A stretch of 64,000 nt of DNA from Astrothelium macrocarpum (taxonomy: Eukaryota > Ascomycota > Dothideomycetes > Trypetheliales > Trypetheliaceae): contig JAGEMR010000119.1 in assembly GCA_021030915.1 (NCBI GenBank), forward strand, positions 1-64,000. The letters are read 5' to 3'. Shown one piece after another: positions 43,077 to 55,497 of the stretch; positions within the stretch are counted from its first letter, which is position 1, and each line of letters starts with the position of its first letter. The translations under genes were made by a program, and so were the position numbers. Under the pieces are notes generated by a model. It was not told the origin of the DNA and made no database searches. It saw only the letters and a list, made by a program, of their open reading frames with translations.

Positions 43077-44697
43077 GACAATTGTGCCTATTTGTAAAAT
43101 ACTCCTACAACTTCACCTGTAACGTTGCATTCACTGCATCTGCGTTAGGCGTTTTGTTTTTGTCACGGTTCTCTTACCCAAATTGGTCGACTCTAATTGT
43201 CTTTTGCCACTCCTATGCGGCTGCAATTCAACAGAAGACTAGGGTCAAATCAGAAAGTTGAACCTTGGATCGTCGATTTTAAATTTAGGAAAATGCTTTA
43301 TAGGCCAAACTGTCAAAGGAGCCGGGATATATTTGTTTTGAGCTAGGTAGACACATCCGGTCTCTCGTAAGAAAACTAAGAGCCGACAGTAGCGGATCAA
43401 CTAGGTATCCACGTTGAGGTGAATCATCCGCACCCGCGACATAAGCAATAATTCCTACATCTACCATGTGTTTCGAGACACGCGCTACGCATTTTTTGGT
43501 GTATGTTAGTATACCGGGCTGTGCAATTGCCTTCCTTTAATTCCAATTCTTTTGCAAGAAGCTTTCTCTAATTTTGGATCTAGTGGCTCAATTCTGATGA
43601 TTAACTCCACCAGGAATCGTTAACAAGGATTATTAATGCCATTATCTAAATGGCCATCGTGGTTCTAAGCCTATTTTGAGCAAGGTTGTAGCGCAGCGGG
43701 CCAAATATTGGCCTTTTCTTAGGTAGGTTCTCAGATATTCGTCAGTTCTGACGTTACTAACACGGAATGCGGCCGAACATCATCCTACTCAATGTCTCAG
43801 TATCTCTAAAGATAAGGAACAAATCAGCGTCTGGCGTGCCAATTTCGTCTGTAATTTCAACCAATAGGGTGTTGTTGGTCTAGTAGACCGACTACCACAA
43901 GCCACATTATGATGCAATCGGTACTGACTAAGCCAGAGAGAAGCCCATCTAGATGAGGCTGTTATGCGTGGTTAGTTATCTGCTTACCATTCCAGATCAA
44001 GTACTTGCCACCTACCTTACTTATAACAAGCAGGTTAGATCGGCTAGCTTCGGTTAGAGTTGGGGGCGCAATCGACGAGCCTCAGGAACGCGTGCTCCAC
44101 CAAGCGCCGGTCACCATCTGCACCTAAACATTTTGAAGCAACCACCTCAGTTGAAGCTGGTCGCATTTCTCCGAAATTCGACAGCTTCCCCGACAGCTTG
44201 GCAGATTTCAATCAGATCTGCGCTGAGTCATGAAGCAGCGAACACACGCGAAGCAGAGGGTAATTGCTTGTGCTACCACCCTACTGGTGATAGTAAAAGT
44301 CAGCTCATGTCATAATGACTATTGTTCCACTGCGGCCTTTTTGAGGCTCGTGAGTCAACCGGGAGGAATTGCTCATACGAGATTTGTCAATGTATAAATG
44401 AGAGCAATGGATCGTGAAATCTCATCTCAAGCATCTTTCACTATCTCCTTCTGACCGTTACTCATATACATCAAAGTATTTTTTTCCCATATATTCCAGT
44501 CAATTCTCATTCACGACGAGTACTGGCGTGCAAGACTTTGTAGGACAACGAAATAGGTCATTGATACGCCAACCAACTTACCAATTCGCCTTCACAAAGT
44601 ACTACCGGAAGAAAATCCAAAATTTGGTGAAAGGGGTCAACACTATTGAAAACAAAACGTGCGTAGAGTCTGTTGTTTACGCTGCAGAAGGAAGTTA
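43077..44697. other. Intergenic region
   Basis: 1.6 kb with only short frames. A word related to the GGTA repeat at 9.85 kb (CACCTACCTTACTTAT) occurs near 44010. The right 250 bp is likely the promoter and leader of the Q/S/G-rich gene. No gene or RNA is recognised. Confidence 0.4.
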
Positions 44698-45165
44698 ATG
44701 GGTGACGAAGAAAGAAGACGACAATATCAAGAATATTACCGGCAACTCTACCAATCGCAGCAAACCTCACAGGCGGGCAGCAGTTCTGAGAACAATATGC
44801 AATCTTCTGGGGCACAAGGTCAGCAATACTACGGCCAATCTACTCAATCGGGGAGCAATCGAGGTCAACAGCAAATCATCAACCCACATCCACTCCCATA
44901 TGTGCCATTCCCATATCCTCTTCCGGCGCAAAATGTCTTGAATCAAAATCAGACGGCGGCTTCTTCGGCGGCTGGTCATTCGTACGCGTATACATCCACA
45001 TCCGGAACGACGTCTTCCGGGCAGACGTCGTCGTCCTCGTCGTCATACTACGCCGCTGCTGCGGGTCAGAGTGCTCAGGGCAGTGCAAGTCGAGGCCAAC
45101 AGCAACGCCAGGGCTGGGGCGGTGGAACACGTGGTGGGAACGGGGGCGGAAGCTCAAGGCCGTGA
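44698..45165 (+). CDS. Q/S/Y-rich RGG-tailed low-complexity protein, 155 aa
   Basis: An ATG at 44698 opens a charged start (MGDEERRRQYQEYYRQLYQ). It is followed by Gln/Ser/Tyr-rich sequence, a proline segment (INPHPLPYVPFPYPLPAQ), a poly-Ser/Ala/Tyr region and a C-terminal Gly/Arg-rich tail (GWGGGTRGGNGGGSSRP). This composition is typical of prion-like, RNA-associated disordered proteins. No folded domain is visible, so the gene call rests on the ATG and a stop-free, strongly biased frame. It could also be a fragment of a larger gene. Confidence 0.55.
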   Translation: MGDEERRRQYQEYYRQLYQSQQTSQAGSSSENNMQSSGAQGQQYYGQSTQSGSNRGQQQIINPHPLPYVPFPYPLPAQNVLNQNQTAASSAAGHSYAYTSTSGTTSSGQTSSSSSSYYAAAAGQSAQGSASRGQQQRQGWGGGTRGGNGGGSSRP

Positions 45166-45708
45166 TATGCAGGAACTTTCCACGGGCACTCCGAAGGTGC
45201 GGTACGCTAAGCAATTGAATGACCTTCCTGTTCAGTTAACCTTTTCCTCAAGGATACTGACACCTGAACGTTGGTGGTTCAGCTGGGTCTCGGGGTGTGT
45301 CAGCCATGGCGTTTCCTTAGATTCCTTCATGACCGGTACCAGTTTCCGTTCCATTTTGACGATGCTTTAGAGGCGTTGGTTGGAATAGTGCCATATACTA
45401 GATAGATCAGCAATCAGCTACCTTTAACCTGAACCAGTTATATTGTCAAAATCTTGGTGCATGTTACACGTAAAGGCTGGTGTGGTCAGTAGAGGTACTT
45501 TTGAAATTCTCGGGGCGGGGCGGATCGGGCTTTGTTCCGTACATGGTTAGTTAGCTCGGCTTTCCGATCTTGTTGCTCCCCTGCACGGTCGTAAACAGAG
45601 AAGACCAAAGAAAATCAGAGGTACCTCTGCCAACGCAGCAGCTTGCTTTGGTTGCAACACTTATCAGCCGCAAAGCATTCAATCACCGCATTGTGCATTG
45701 CCAACAAG
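45166..45708. other. Intergenic region
   Basis: No gene or repeat is recognised between the low-complexity protein and the EBP gene. Confidence 0.4.
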
Positions 45709-46564
45709 ATGGAAAGCTTTGATTCTTCGGGATTGTCCAGTAAGAGTAGTGTAGGTCATCCTTACTACCCAGTCGACGCAGTAATCTCAGGATTTCTGCA
45801 AAATGAATGGTCAGTCCTTGCACTGCTGGCAACCTTTGCATCTGCATGCACAATCACCTTTTCCGTGACATCAATACTACTCAAAATATTTCGACCAAAT
45901 ACTTCGAAGCACGAGCTGCTTACTGTCCTGTGGTTTGTTCTTTGTAGGTTCAATGTAGTGTCAGACTGCATATCGCCTGCTGACAAAGTTAGGCGGCAGT
46001 ATTCATTTATTCTTTGAAGGTGAGTCCTAAGCGATCTACCTTACGCTTTGACTGATTGTGTAATCTGTTGTAGGCTTTTTCGTCGTGAACCACAAAGGCC
46101 TTGCGAGCTCTCAACACCCAATCGGTCAGATGTGGAAGGAATACGCATTGTCTGATTCTCGTTATCTGACTGGTGATGTCTTTGTCCTATGCGTCGAAGC
46201 GATGACAGTGGTATTAAAATTTCCTTCTCGACTCCAAAACCGATTAATAATCAAAAACGCGCAAATATAGATCAGTTGGGGTCCACTCTCATTTACAGTA
46301 GCTGCTATGATTGCAACAGACCATCCTTTAAGGCATCCTTTACAGGCGCTTGTATCCCTCGGCCAGATCTATGGAGATATCCTATACTATGCAACGAGCT
46401 TGTACGATCTGTTCTTCAACCAGATATCGCATTCGAGACCAGAGGCATTTTATTTCTGGGTCTATTACTTTCTCATGAATTTTTTCTGGATTATTATCCC
46501 TGCAGGTAAGCAAATGATCGAGGATGTGAGAGCAATGACTGAACCGCACAGTGCTCCTATATAA
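45709..46564 (+). CDS. Sterol C8-isomerase / emopamil-binding protein (EBP family)
   Basis: ER membrane protein of the EBP (Expera) fold, which shifts the sterol delta-8 double bond to delta-7 or is a related EBP-like protein. Four exons: 45709-45943, 45993-46019 (27 nt), 46074-46210 and 46271-46564; 693 nt, 230 aa. Family blocks become readable after splicing: LWFVLCGSIHLFFEGFFVVNH, which holds the catalytic-type His and Glu, CVEAM with the second Glu, ISWGPLSF, and GQIYGDILYYAT. Four to five membrane helices are visible (WSVLALLATFASACTITF and others). Most yeasts instead use the unrelated Erg2, while many filamentous fungi carry EBP-type proteins; the true substrate is therefore not certain. 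Confidence 0.9.
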
Positions 46565-47731
46565 CAGCATAGCGGCGAGCAGAAAGGCTTTTGAGGTGGT
46601 ACAGAACTTGGAATCGGTGAAGAAAGACATATGAAGTTCCGAAAAAGGCCCTCTTTGCAAATGTACCCTGGAAGAGAAGAGGACTTGCACTTGATGTTAC
46701 TTGATACGGCTTGATACCTGCATAAAGCATCTGATATTTACCGTTATAGAGTCATAGAGACAGGCGAAAATGGCAAATAGATGGACAATCGAACTAGACA
46801 TTGGCATGCTAGATACTTTTCGTGGCATAATTTAATCGACTAGTCATTAAATATTTCCACGACACGCGGATTTGGATGCACGTCGATTGCCTAAGGTGGC
46901 GTTGAGATGGTCACAATGGATATGGCTGAGATAATCCTCCATATTGAACAAAAAACAACCAAGACCCGACTGTTTCACACAGTCTTTGAGCCGTTTTTAA
47001 GTACTGGTGTCACGATCTTCAGACGCGCATACAATTACTTTGTCTCGCGGGAAGCGAGCGGGTCCTTGCAGGGTAGACAAGATCGGAACCAATCGACATG
47101 AGCGTAGCAAGGGTGACGATGCCTATTGCGAATGAGATGGTGAGGATCTCCCGATTGGGCTACGGGGATGGACGACGGCACAGCGCTAGAGAGCTGATCC
47201 CTGCAAAGCTGACACCCGGTTTCCGCATCTTGCCCGCTACCTCACTTCTATCCTGCCAACGTAAACAAACCACAAACCTCCCACGACTGCGCCTGGACGA
47301 CATCTCCGTGCTTCGTACCGCTGTCATCCGAGACCCGCCAACCTACTCGAATCTCGGTTCAGCTCAGACGATCCAAAAAAAAAAAAAAAAGGAGACCTCG
47401 ATCAATTCGGCGAGTTGGTTGACACTGACCAAAGTACTTTCGCTGCACGCTGGATCCACCAAGCTCAATCCGCCCACGCATGCTGACGCTGCCAACACTG
47501 CAACTTGTACTATCAACGACGTACACTCGATTGTGTCTCATACCGTCTTCATGGTCTCAATTACAAACTTGTACAGCGTTATGCATCGGTGGTCATAATT
47601 ATTACGGTTGCTAGGGCTTGATGAAGCTGGTTGGAAGGTTAGTTTTCTGCTTTCTGCTTAGCTATGGACTGTGATGCACAGAATGGTGTTTTATAGATGA
47701 TCCCTAATAACCATGGCTATAGTAATTTCCA
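46565..47731. other. Intergenic region and leader of the DH-like gene
   Basis: An A16 tract lies near 47375. Stop-free frames in this interval (for example 47098-47598) have no motif and probably represent 5' leader. TTTATAG at 47692-47698 could be a 3' splice site of a 5'-UTR intron for the following gene. No gene supported. Confidence 0.4.
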
Positions 47732-50700
47732 ATGCCGCGATCGCCGGCTACGCCGCATTCCCGCCGTCCATCCGAGAAGCGTAGTTCAGAGAGCACACCT
47801 ACAAAAGAAAAACCTCAAGCCGTTACTCGTGATGCCGACTTGGGGACTCATGTTGGAAACTCGAATGCTCCAACCGTTCGACAAAAGATTCTTAAATGGC
47901 AAGTTCAAGGTGGAGGAGTCGTTCCGGTAGATGACAAGACCAGCTCAGACAATGCTGCACAAGACGCAAGTTCCACGCCAAAGTCCAATACAAGCACTCC
48001 GCCAGTCGAGCCTGTTCTTGAAACTTCAAAACCAGTTCCAGATTCCCCTCAGAGTCCGAAAACTGAGGGCAAAGATTCAGCAAAGGGACGGAAAATCACC
48101 CACAATGAATTAAGCCCTGACATTAAAGTCGCAAGTGCGCCTAGGAAACGTGTTGTGAGTGATGGTCACTGGGTCAGACATAAGGGTTCATCGCGTATCG
48201 TAATAGTAGCTGGGTCCACCTCAAAACAAGCGTCACCAAAGACCAAACAATCGGTTGAGCAAATAGAATCCAAAATAGCCAAGGAACAAACTCCTTCGAC
48301 CTCACCGGCCGCATCGACAAAGCGGCGGCCCTCGAAGTCAACGCTTGACGAAGAAGGTATCAGGAAGCATCATTCGCCTCGTGCGGCCAATCACGAGCGG
48401 AGAAAGACGAGGTCTACAGAGCACCGACGGAGGCGTACTTCTTATGGCAAGGAAAGCAGATCTAGCTCACAGGGTTCTGCAAGCTCTCATTCCACACCTT
48501 TCCGGATAGCAAGTAAGGACTCGACAAGAAAAGGCAATCCATTAGTATCCGAGGCTCGCTCACACGATGACGAACCGGATAAACTCCCACCCCAGATTTC
48601 ACAGAAACCAAGCGAACGACGGCGCGAAAAATCACGAGAGCCTGAGAACAAAATTACGACGCTCAAGAAAAAACCACCTGCGGATAAAGACCAGCACATA
48701 GATCCCTTGCAAAAAGAGGATGCTCCCGCTCCTGCTTTTAGTAATCGCATTGAAGCATGGCTAACTGGCACTTCTGATCCCTTTATTGATGATGAGGAAT
48801 CGACCTCAAGATCTCCGACTAAACACCACTCCAAAAGACGACATAAATCACGGAAGCATCGAGCCGAGATCGATGAAAGCAGGAATTCAGACGAAGAACG
48901 TAGATCACAAGGCAGCTACGAGATCAACGATCTCACAATCCTCGAAGAGTCCAGAACTCAGAACAATGCATCCGATGAGAGCTCCTCTCAACCAGGACTG
49001 AAGCGGAGTGGGGCAAAACGCAATTTGCAATCTCCAACTCGACAGCGGAGAAAAACAAGGTCTAAGGAGGAGGGAGAGCCACTGGACGAAGACACTATGA
49101 CAGTTGCCCCCTCGTCTATAGATCCCTCGGCTGAGGAGGCCTGGGAGGATCTCCCTGCGAAGCAACCGTACCTTTCCAGAAGACAATTCCCAACTACTGG
49201 TAAACGCCTCTCGACAATTGCATCGGTAGAAACTTTTAATACTCGTCGCCACCATGTCGCGCCTCCCTCAGTGTCAGAGACATCGGAAAATACCGCCAAA
49301 CCACCTACTGCACAGGGTGCTGTTCCGTCAGAAGATGGAGATGCATTCGATCCGAACTCCCTCTCGGGGACCAAAGGCAGAGATACAAGTCTGAAGCGCA
49401 AATTGACAACTCATGCAGATCTCATCTCTGTTTTATCCCTGCCAAATGCTGGAAGTAAGAGTATTATGTCTGCTCGTAGTATCCGAACTAACCGCAGTCG
49501 TCTTTCCACCGCTACTATTAATGATCTCATGAAGGAGCTCGAAACGGATGAGACCAAGTATATGCGGGAACTAACAACTCTTGCTGATGGCGTGATACCC
49601 GTTCTTCTCAAATGTGTACTCTCAAAGTCTGACTCGGCATTGGCGGCAGGCCTCTTCAGCCGAGCTGGTTCTGCACATGATTTCAACGTTACAAAGCCAA
49701 TTGTTGACATGGGTATCGCGCTGGAACGGCTCAAATCGACACACAAGCGCATCCCTCTACAAAATCCAGAGCTGCTTTTATTTTGGGCCCAAGGGGCGCA
49801 AAGGGTCTATGCAGACTATCTCAAAGCTTGGAGACTAGGTTTTCAGGACGTTGTTGTGAACCTGGCGCCTGCTACCGAAGAAGACTCTGACGCAAAGAAG
49901 ACGAATGGTCAGAGTGGAAATTGGGAAGAGGGTCTTCCTCGCAATGACGAAGGGTACGTAATCAATGGTGATGGTGAAAGGGTTGATGTTGCTTTTCTAC
50001 TCAAACGACCGTTGGTGAGGTTAAAGTACTTGGCCAAGACTTTCAAGGTAAGCAGTCTTCGCTCTTTGATGGAATGGGTCTATTTCTGACACGACTAGGG
50101 AATCAATATTGTCAAACCATCTCAGCAGGCAGAAGAACTGGCTACAAAATACGAAAGTCTCGTAATTGAAGCACGTAAACGGTCGAACGAGGAACAAGCG
50201 AGATTGGAGGATGAGGCTGCTGCAAGCATCGACCCTACACGTGCTCGCGATCCAAAGACTCTGGCTCCCTTGGTCGGCGTCTCCATAGATGCAACACGAT
50301 GTGTGACTGCACGTGATTATTTTGATATGAATCTAAGGCATTCAAGCGGACAATTACTTGACTGCAAAATCGAGATATTGATCAGAGATGATGCTCCTGG
50401 TCGAGGCAATTCCGGAGATGTCCTTATCTGCGAGGTTTCTTCGACTGGACGCTGGCTACTATTTCCACCAATTGACTATAGCCGCATTTCCGCACGCAAT
50501 GGAGACTCACAGGGTGAAATTGTGGTAATGATTAGGGGCATGCATACTGGAGGTCAAGAATGGCAAGAATTGATGTCACTCATGTCGCAAGATGAAGAAA
50601 CCGGTTTCGAATGGGTTCAAATGCTTGGTCTGCAACCTATACCGCCGGATTTGCATGAGAAAAGGATATTCCAATCCAAAGAAGACCATTCTTCACATGG

Positions 50701-53286
50701 TCCAGCGCCACTTCTCGGAGTACCCAAGTCACCTTCAACGGCGCCTCTGAAAAGTCGAACGCCAAGTCCAAGAGAAGTTCAAATACCCATCGGAGAGCGG
50801 GCGAAACTAAGCTCTAAGACTATGGGGGGTGAAAAGACGGAAAGTGAAGACGGACACACCACCAAACAGCAAAGTCCTCCGTCAACAATTTCCGAATATC
50901 AAACAAAGCCACTTAGTTCTCGTACAAGTGAAGAGCCTTATTTCTACGAAAGAAAACTTCCCGAGGATGCCACAGAGACCATTCATGATTCCTTTTCCGA
51001 GAACATGCAGGAATCTGGAGATACTTCACCCTCGTTGAGAAGAGCCAAGGCCCAAAGACGCTCCAGGCATGCGACACTTTCACCAACATTGGAAAATGGT
51101 CGTCAAAATCGTCAATCTGTGTCTTTGGGTGATGCTAGTTCGCCGATCAAGGAAAGTAGACCTTCACTTTACTCACACTCTACGTCTTCTACGGTTTCGT
51201 CAGGCAAAGATTACCGGGTCTGGTTCCCTCCGAACGAATCTGACTCAGATGACTCGCCTGATGAGGATGATTATAGAGTCTCACAAAAGCAGTCCAGTTC
51301 GCGGCCAGCCATGCGTGATCGAGCTTCATCTGTACCATCCATGGATCTCCCATCCATTCCAAGAACGAGAAAGTCTGATCAGCAAACTACACCCCAAAAA
51401 TCGGGGACAGATCATGAGCGTTCAACTGGAAAGATGCCAGTATCGTCACCAAAACAGGCCCCATCGTCAGCTCCATCAAAACTACAAAAGCGGACGTCCA
51501 AAGGTATGCCAACAGCTTCAGATCAACACAGGGATGTGCCTCCCCCTCCACCTACCCATCGATCCCAGAAACCGTCTGGTCTCAAAAATACTTGGGCATC
51601 CTCTTTTACGCCTCTCATTCCAGGTTTCCGACAGCAACGTCGCTCCTCTTCACCATTAAAACATGAGTACGAGCCTTCAACTGCAACAGAATCTTCTGAG
51701 GAAAGTGACCAGTCTGGCTTCAATGACAACGTGTCGATTACCTCTGAATCATCGGATGGAGAAGATCTGGGTCCAAACTTGGCAACGCCTGTGCCGCCGC
51801 CACAGGGTCTGCATAAGCTTACTAAAAGGTCACCGGAAGGATCAATATACTCATTCCCTAACGCCAATGGAACGATTGCGCCGTCTCAGTCCGCCTCTCA
51901 CGCACCCTACCGGACTGTACCGCCCCAAGCCGCTCAAGCTTCCAAGACAATCGCGTCTATTTTCTCCTGGTCTGACATGGGCCAATGGGAACCTCTCCAC
52001 CCAGACGAATGCAGCATCGTCATCACACCAGGCCTCATCGAAGCCTTCGAACTAACCGCGGCCCACTCACAATCCACCAAACCCAAAGACGACGACCCCG
52101 AAGCCTCCAACACCGAGCCGCACCTCATCGGCCTCGAGCTCACCCCCCTCGTCCCCATCCGCCGCGGCACCGCCCTCGACATCTCCATCCGCTCCCCCCC
52201 CACCGCCACCTCCAAAGTCCGCTCCGGGAACAACATCCTCTTCCGCTCGCGCAGCGCCGAAGAATGCGAGGCGCTCTACAACCTCATCAACCGCGCGCGC
52301 ATCAACAACCCCACCTACATCGCGCTGCAGCACGCGCGCGGGCCCACGGGCGAAAGCTCCTGGGCAGCCGTCATGGACCGCCGCAACTCGCAGCGCACCT
52401 CCCCCAACCACCACCCGGGCGGCGGCAGCGGCGGCAGCAGCAGCAGCAGCAGCTGGTGGCGCGACCGCCTCGGCTCCCGCGCCTCCTCGTACCGCGCCAA
52501 ATCCTCCCGCCCCGCCTCCGTCGCGGGCGTCACCGAGTCCAGCGTCGCCTCCATGACCAGCGCCTTCTCCGCGCTCAAGCGCTTCAGCAGCGGGGGGCGG
52601 CTGTTCAACGTGGCGCGCAGCACCGTCACCTCGCGCGCGGGCACGGCGTTTTCGCACCCCAGCTCCGCGTCCGCGAGCGCCAGCTGGTCGTCGTCGTCCG
52701 GCTCCAGCACGCCGCTGGGAGCCGTCGCGCGGCCTGGTGCGCCGCCCGGCGCTGCCGCGGTCGGTGTACCCCCCGCCCAGCTCGGCATCACGTCGGTCAA
52801 GGTGCGGCTGTACCTCCGCGAGACGGCGTCCAAGTGGCGCGATATGGGGTCCGCGCGCTTGACCATCATGCAGCCGTCGCGGGCGTCGCCGGGCGGCGCG
52901 GCACACGGTGGGAGTGGTGGCGGGAGTGGGAGTCCGGGGCCGCGGGGAGGGAGCAGTGGGGCGGAAAAGAGGATTGTGGTGAATGGCAAGACTAAGGGCG
53001 AGGTGTTGCTTGATGTGACGTTGGGGGAGAGCTGTTTCGAGCGCGTGGCGAGGACGGGCATTGCGGTGAGTGTGTGGGAGGAGACGAGAGGGCCGAATGG
53101 AGAGTGGGGGTATGTGGCGGCTAAGGGGGGTGTGGGGCCGGCGAGGGCAAAGGTGTATATGATTCAGGTGAGTTGGGTTTTCTTTGGATTCTTTTGTGTG
53201 GATGATGGGACGCTGACGAGAAGTAGATGAAGTCGGAACGGGATTGCGCTTATACTTTTTCACTGGTGGGTAAGTTGCGGTACTAA
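47732..53286 (+). CDS. Large DH/RhoGEF-like fungal protein, 1814 aa
   Basis: Three exons: 47732-50047, 50099-53167 and 53227-53286; 5445 nt in total. The first ~580 residues are highly charged and disordered (Ser/Arg/Lys-rich, which explains why such proteins are sometimes labelled SR-type splicing coactivators). Residues about 590-820 are helical and begin NDLMKELETDETKYMRELTTL, which resembles the start of a DH (Dbl-homology) GEF domain; the region runs across intron 1 (KTFK|GINIVKPS). A second globular part (about 850-970, LLDCKIEILIRDD, GRWLLFPPIDYSRIS) may be PH-like. A long disordered segment follows, then a C-terminal beta-rich domain (SVKVRLYLRETASKWRDMG) ending in MKSERDCAYTFSLVGKLRY. 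The role is probably polarity or signalling; GEF activity is inferred only. Confidence 0.82.
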
Positions 53287-53683
53287 TTAACGATTTTTTC
53301 CCTTTGTTTTCTTCTTCAAAATTGCATTGAGAAGGGTCGGTATCCATATGCATTTAGACTTGCGTGTGTGTGTACATACATTGCGAACGGCGCGGTGCGG
53401 CTCTTGTGCTTGCAGCTTTGCCAGGCTCATCCTGTTTTTATTGTTCTTTGATTGAGAAACAAGAAGGCCGATCTGCAAGACGGCGAATTGCTTTACTAGC
53501 GTACACGATGCCATCTCTAAATAGGTGACTTGTCCGTACGATAATTATGAACTGAAGTTTTTAAACGCATTGAGAACAGTAGGGCATGATTACCTATGCC
53601 TTGACTATAGTCTCCAGCCAACGGGTTTCCAGCCAGAAACGCCTCGCTCCACCAGAAGTATACATGTAATATACATGTGGTAT
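53287..53683. other. Convergent 3' flanks
   Basis: Between the stop of the DH-like gene and the terminal micro-exon of CNB1. Holds the 3' UTRs. No gene is seen. Confidence 0.45.
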
Positions 53684-54425
53684 CTAGAATTGATCTGGAC
53701 ACAGGTTAGATGTGTGTTGCATGTCAAGAAGCATCTCTGCAAAACTTACCCAAGGTCATGCTCATGGACACATCGGTGTTCTCCACCATCTTTGTGAACT
53801 CCTCAAAGCTGATCTTTCCATCCCGATCTAGATCCGCCTCCATGATTGTCTTGTCCACAATCTGCTTAATGTCAGTGGCTTTTCTGATCGCTGACACTTT
53901 TCCACAGCGCAAATTAGCCCACGTACCTGCTGCAATTGCTGATCCTTCAGGTTGCTGCCCACCATCATCTTTAGCACGATGAATAACTCCCCATTGCTAA
54001 TATAACCATCCCGATCGATATCATACACCTTGAAGGCAAACTGCAGCTTCTCTTCCTTGTTCCCTTTACTGCTAAATGCCGAAAGGCCCGACACGAATTC
54101 CTGGAAGTCAACATCACCGCCACCGTCTTCGTCGAAAATAGCAATCATGCGCGTTGCCAGTGGATTGGAGGAGACTTGGGGTAGGGAGAGGAATTCTTCG
54201 CGTTCAAGAGTGCCGGAATTGTCTTTGTCAAGTTTCATGAAACGCTTGCGCAGGCGATCAATCTCATCGCGGTCGACTTGTTGAGGGTATAAGAGTTAGT
54301 GAAGATGGTTTATGAAGAGGCATTGCAGCGGACTCTGTAAACAAAAGCGTCTTGTAGTCATAGTCTTACATACAATTCGAGGCCTGGACAATGCTGTCCA
54401 GCATTTGCGAGTTGGCGTTCCCCAT
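53684..54425 (-). CDS. CNB1: Calcineurin regulatory subunit B
   Basis: Ca2+-binding regulatory subunit of the phosphatase calcineurin. Four exons: 54374-54425, 53927-54276, 53750-53861 and 53684-53694; 525 nt, 174 aa, the exact usual length. Gly2 in MGNANSQ is a myristoylation site. Four EF-hands are visible: DKDNSGTLEREE, DEDGGGDVDFQE, DIDRDGYISNGE and DLDRDGKISFEE. The last exon is only 11 nt and supplies the end DQF and the stop codon. Intron 2 ends in a tandem acceptor (AAGCAG); the downstream AG is chosen because it yields the conserved LQQIVDKT without an extra Gln. It is divergent from the ATG43-type gene, start codons 202 bp apart. Confidence 0.96.
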
Positions 54426-54627
54426 GTTTGCGAACCTTATGAGAGTGAAAGTGGCAGATACGTGGGGTTTAAGGGTGGGGATAAGGGCGTGGAGGAGCCT
54501 CTTTCAGGTCGCCGTTTCGCCCCTACACTACTACCATACGCATTGACCGCAAAAGGAAAGCTCTGCTCCAAAACACTACAGCATCATCCAATCTTGATCT
54601 GTGGGATAGTCTAGGACTTCCTCCAAT

Positions 54628-55350
54628 ATGGCCGATGCTGCAATTCAAATCGCAGAAACTATCCAAACGGCCCACATCAAGCGGCACCCTTCCCCCACTC
54701 ATGATATCAATCCGTCTACTGCTGCCTCTACCAAAGAACCAGTTGTGATATCACCTCAGTCTTCCTCTCCTGCCGCTTCGGTTGCCACAGATGAAGTGCC
54801 ATTATCCGCATTGCGGCCTCAGAGGCGCCATGCCCAAATGCCGCCGCTGCCGGATTTGAGGTTCGAGCAGAGCTATCTAGCAAGCATCAAAGACGCAAAA
54901 ACCCCAGGAATGGTTTCTTGGATTACTATCAGAGATCAGGTATATTACTCTTACTCTTTCAGTGTAGCGACGGCAGTCTTTGAGAGAAGATTCTCAGTCA
55001 TTCGTGAATAGTCACTAATTATTCTAGATTTTCTTCCCACTCCTACAAGGCACCCTTTGGTCGCTTGTATTGAGCGGCTGGCGCTACTTTAATCGCTCGA
55101 CCAAGTTCAGTGGACGGACTGTAGGCGCTAGGATCCGACGATGGTGGTGGGGGGTCAACAATTGGGAGATTCCTTTCGAGAAACCAAGGCCTTCACTGAA
55201 TGATAAGAAGCTGGCCGATGAAGTTACAGACGTATGTTTGCTCCATGCTGCTTCACTTGAAGAACGCTTCCAGTGTCTTCAAAACCATTTGGTGAGGCTA
55301 ATGGAACACAGTATTATACATCGAATTTCTCAAATGCAACACTCGACTGA
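54628..55350 (+). CDS. DUF1770 / ATG43-type protein
   Basis: Likely member of the fungal DUF1770 family, which includes the fission-yeast mitophagy receptor Atg43. I read three exons: 54628-54939, 55028-55231 and 55312-55350; 555 nt, 184 aa. The N-terminus is Ser/Pro-rich. The conserved part is PPLPDLRFEQSYLASI, then W..IRDQ|IFFPLLQGTLWSL..SGWRYFN across intron 1, which could be a membrane segment, followed by a basic RRWWWGVNNWE. The final intron is my preferred reading because it gives a short tail YYTSNFSNATLD; without it the frame runs on to 55465. The role in mitophagy is by family only. Confidence 0.75.
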
Positions 55351-55497
55351 ACCAATTCCACTACCTTTGTCGAAAGGCTCCATCAAATTCCGACACGTTC
55401 CGAGACGTTCGCGTACACGCACAAAGTATACATCAGAATATCCCAACATTGATATTTACATTTGACGGCGAACCTCACCAACTCAACACTCAATCTC

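Noticed and set aside
47098..47598. 166-codon plus frame before the DH-like gene
   Set aside because: Crosses an A16 tract, lacks motifs and lies where the 5' leader is expected.
52067..53353. 428-codon open frame on the minus strand
   Set aside because: Shadow of the GC-rich 3' part of the DH-like gene; Arg/Pro/Ala/Gly composition and no motif; high GC removes stop codons by chance.
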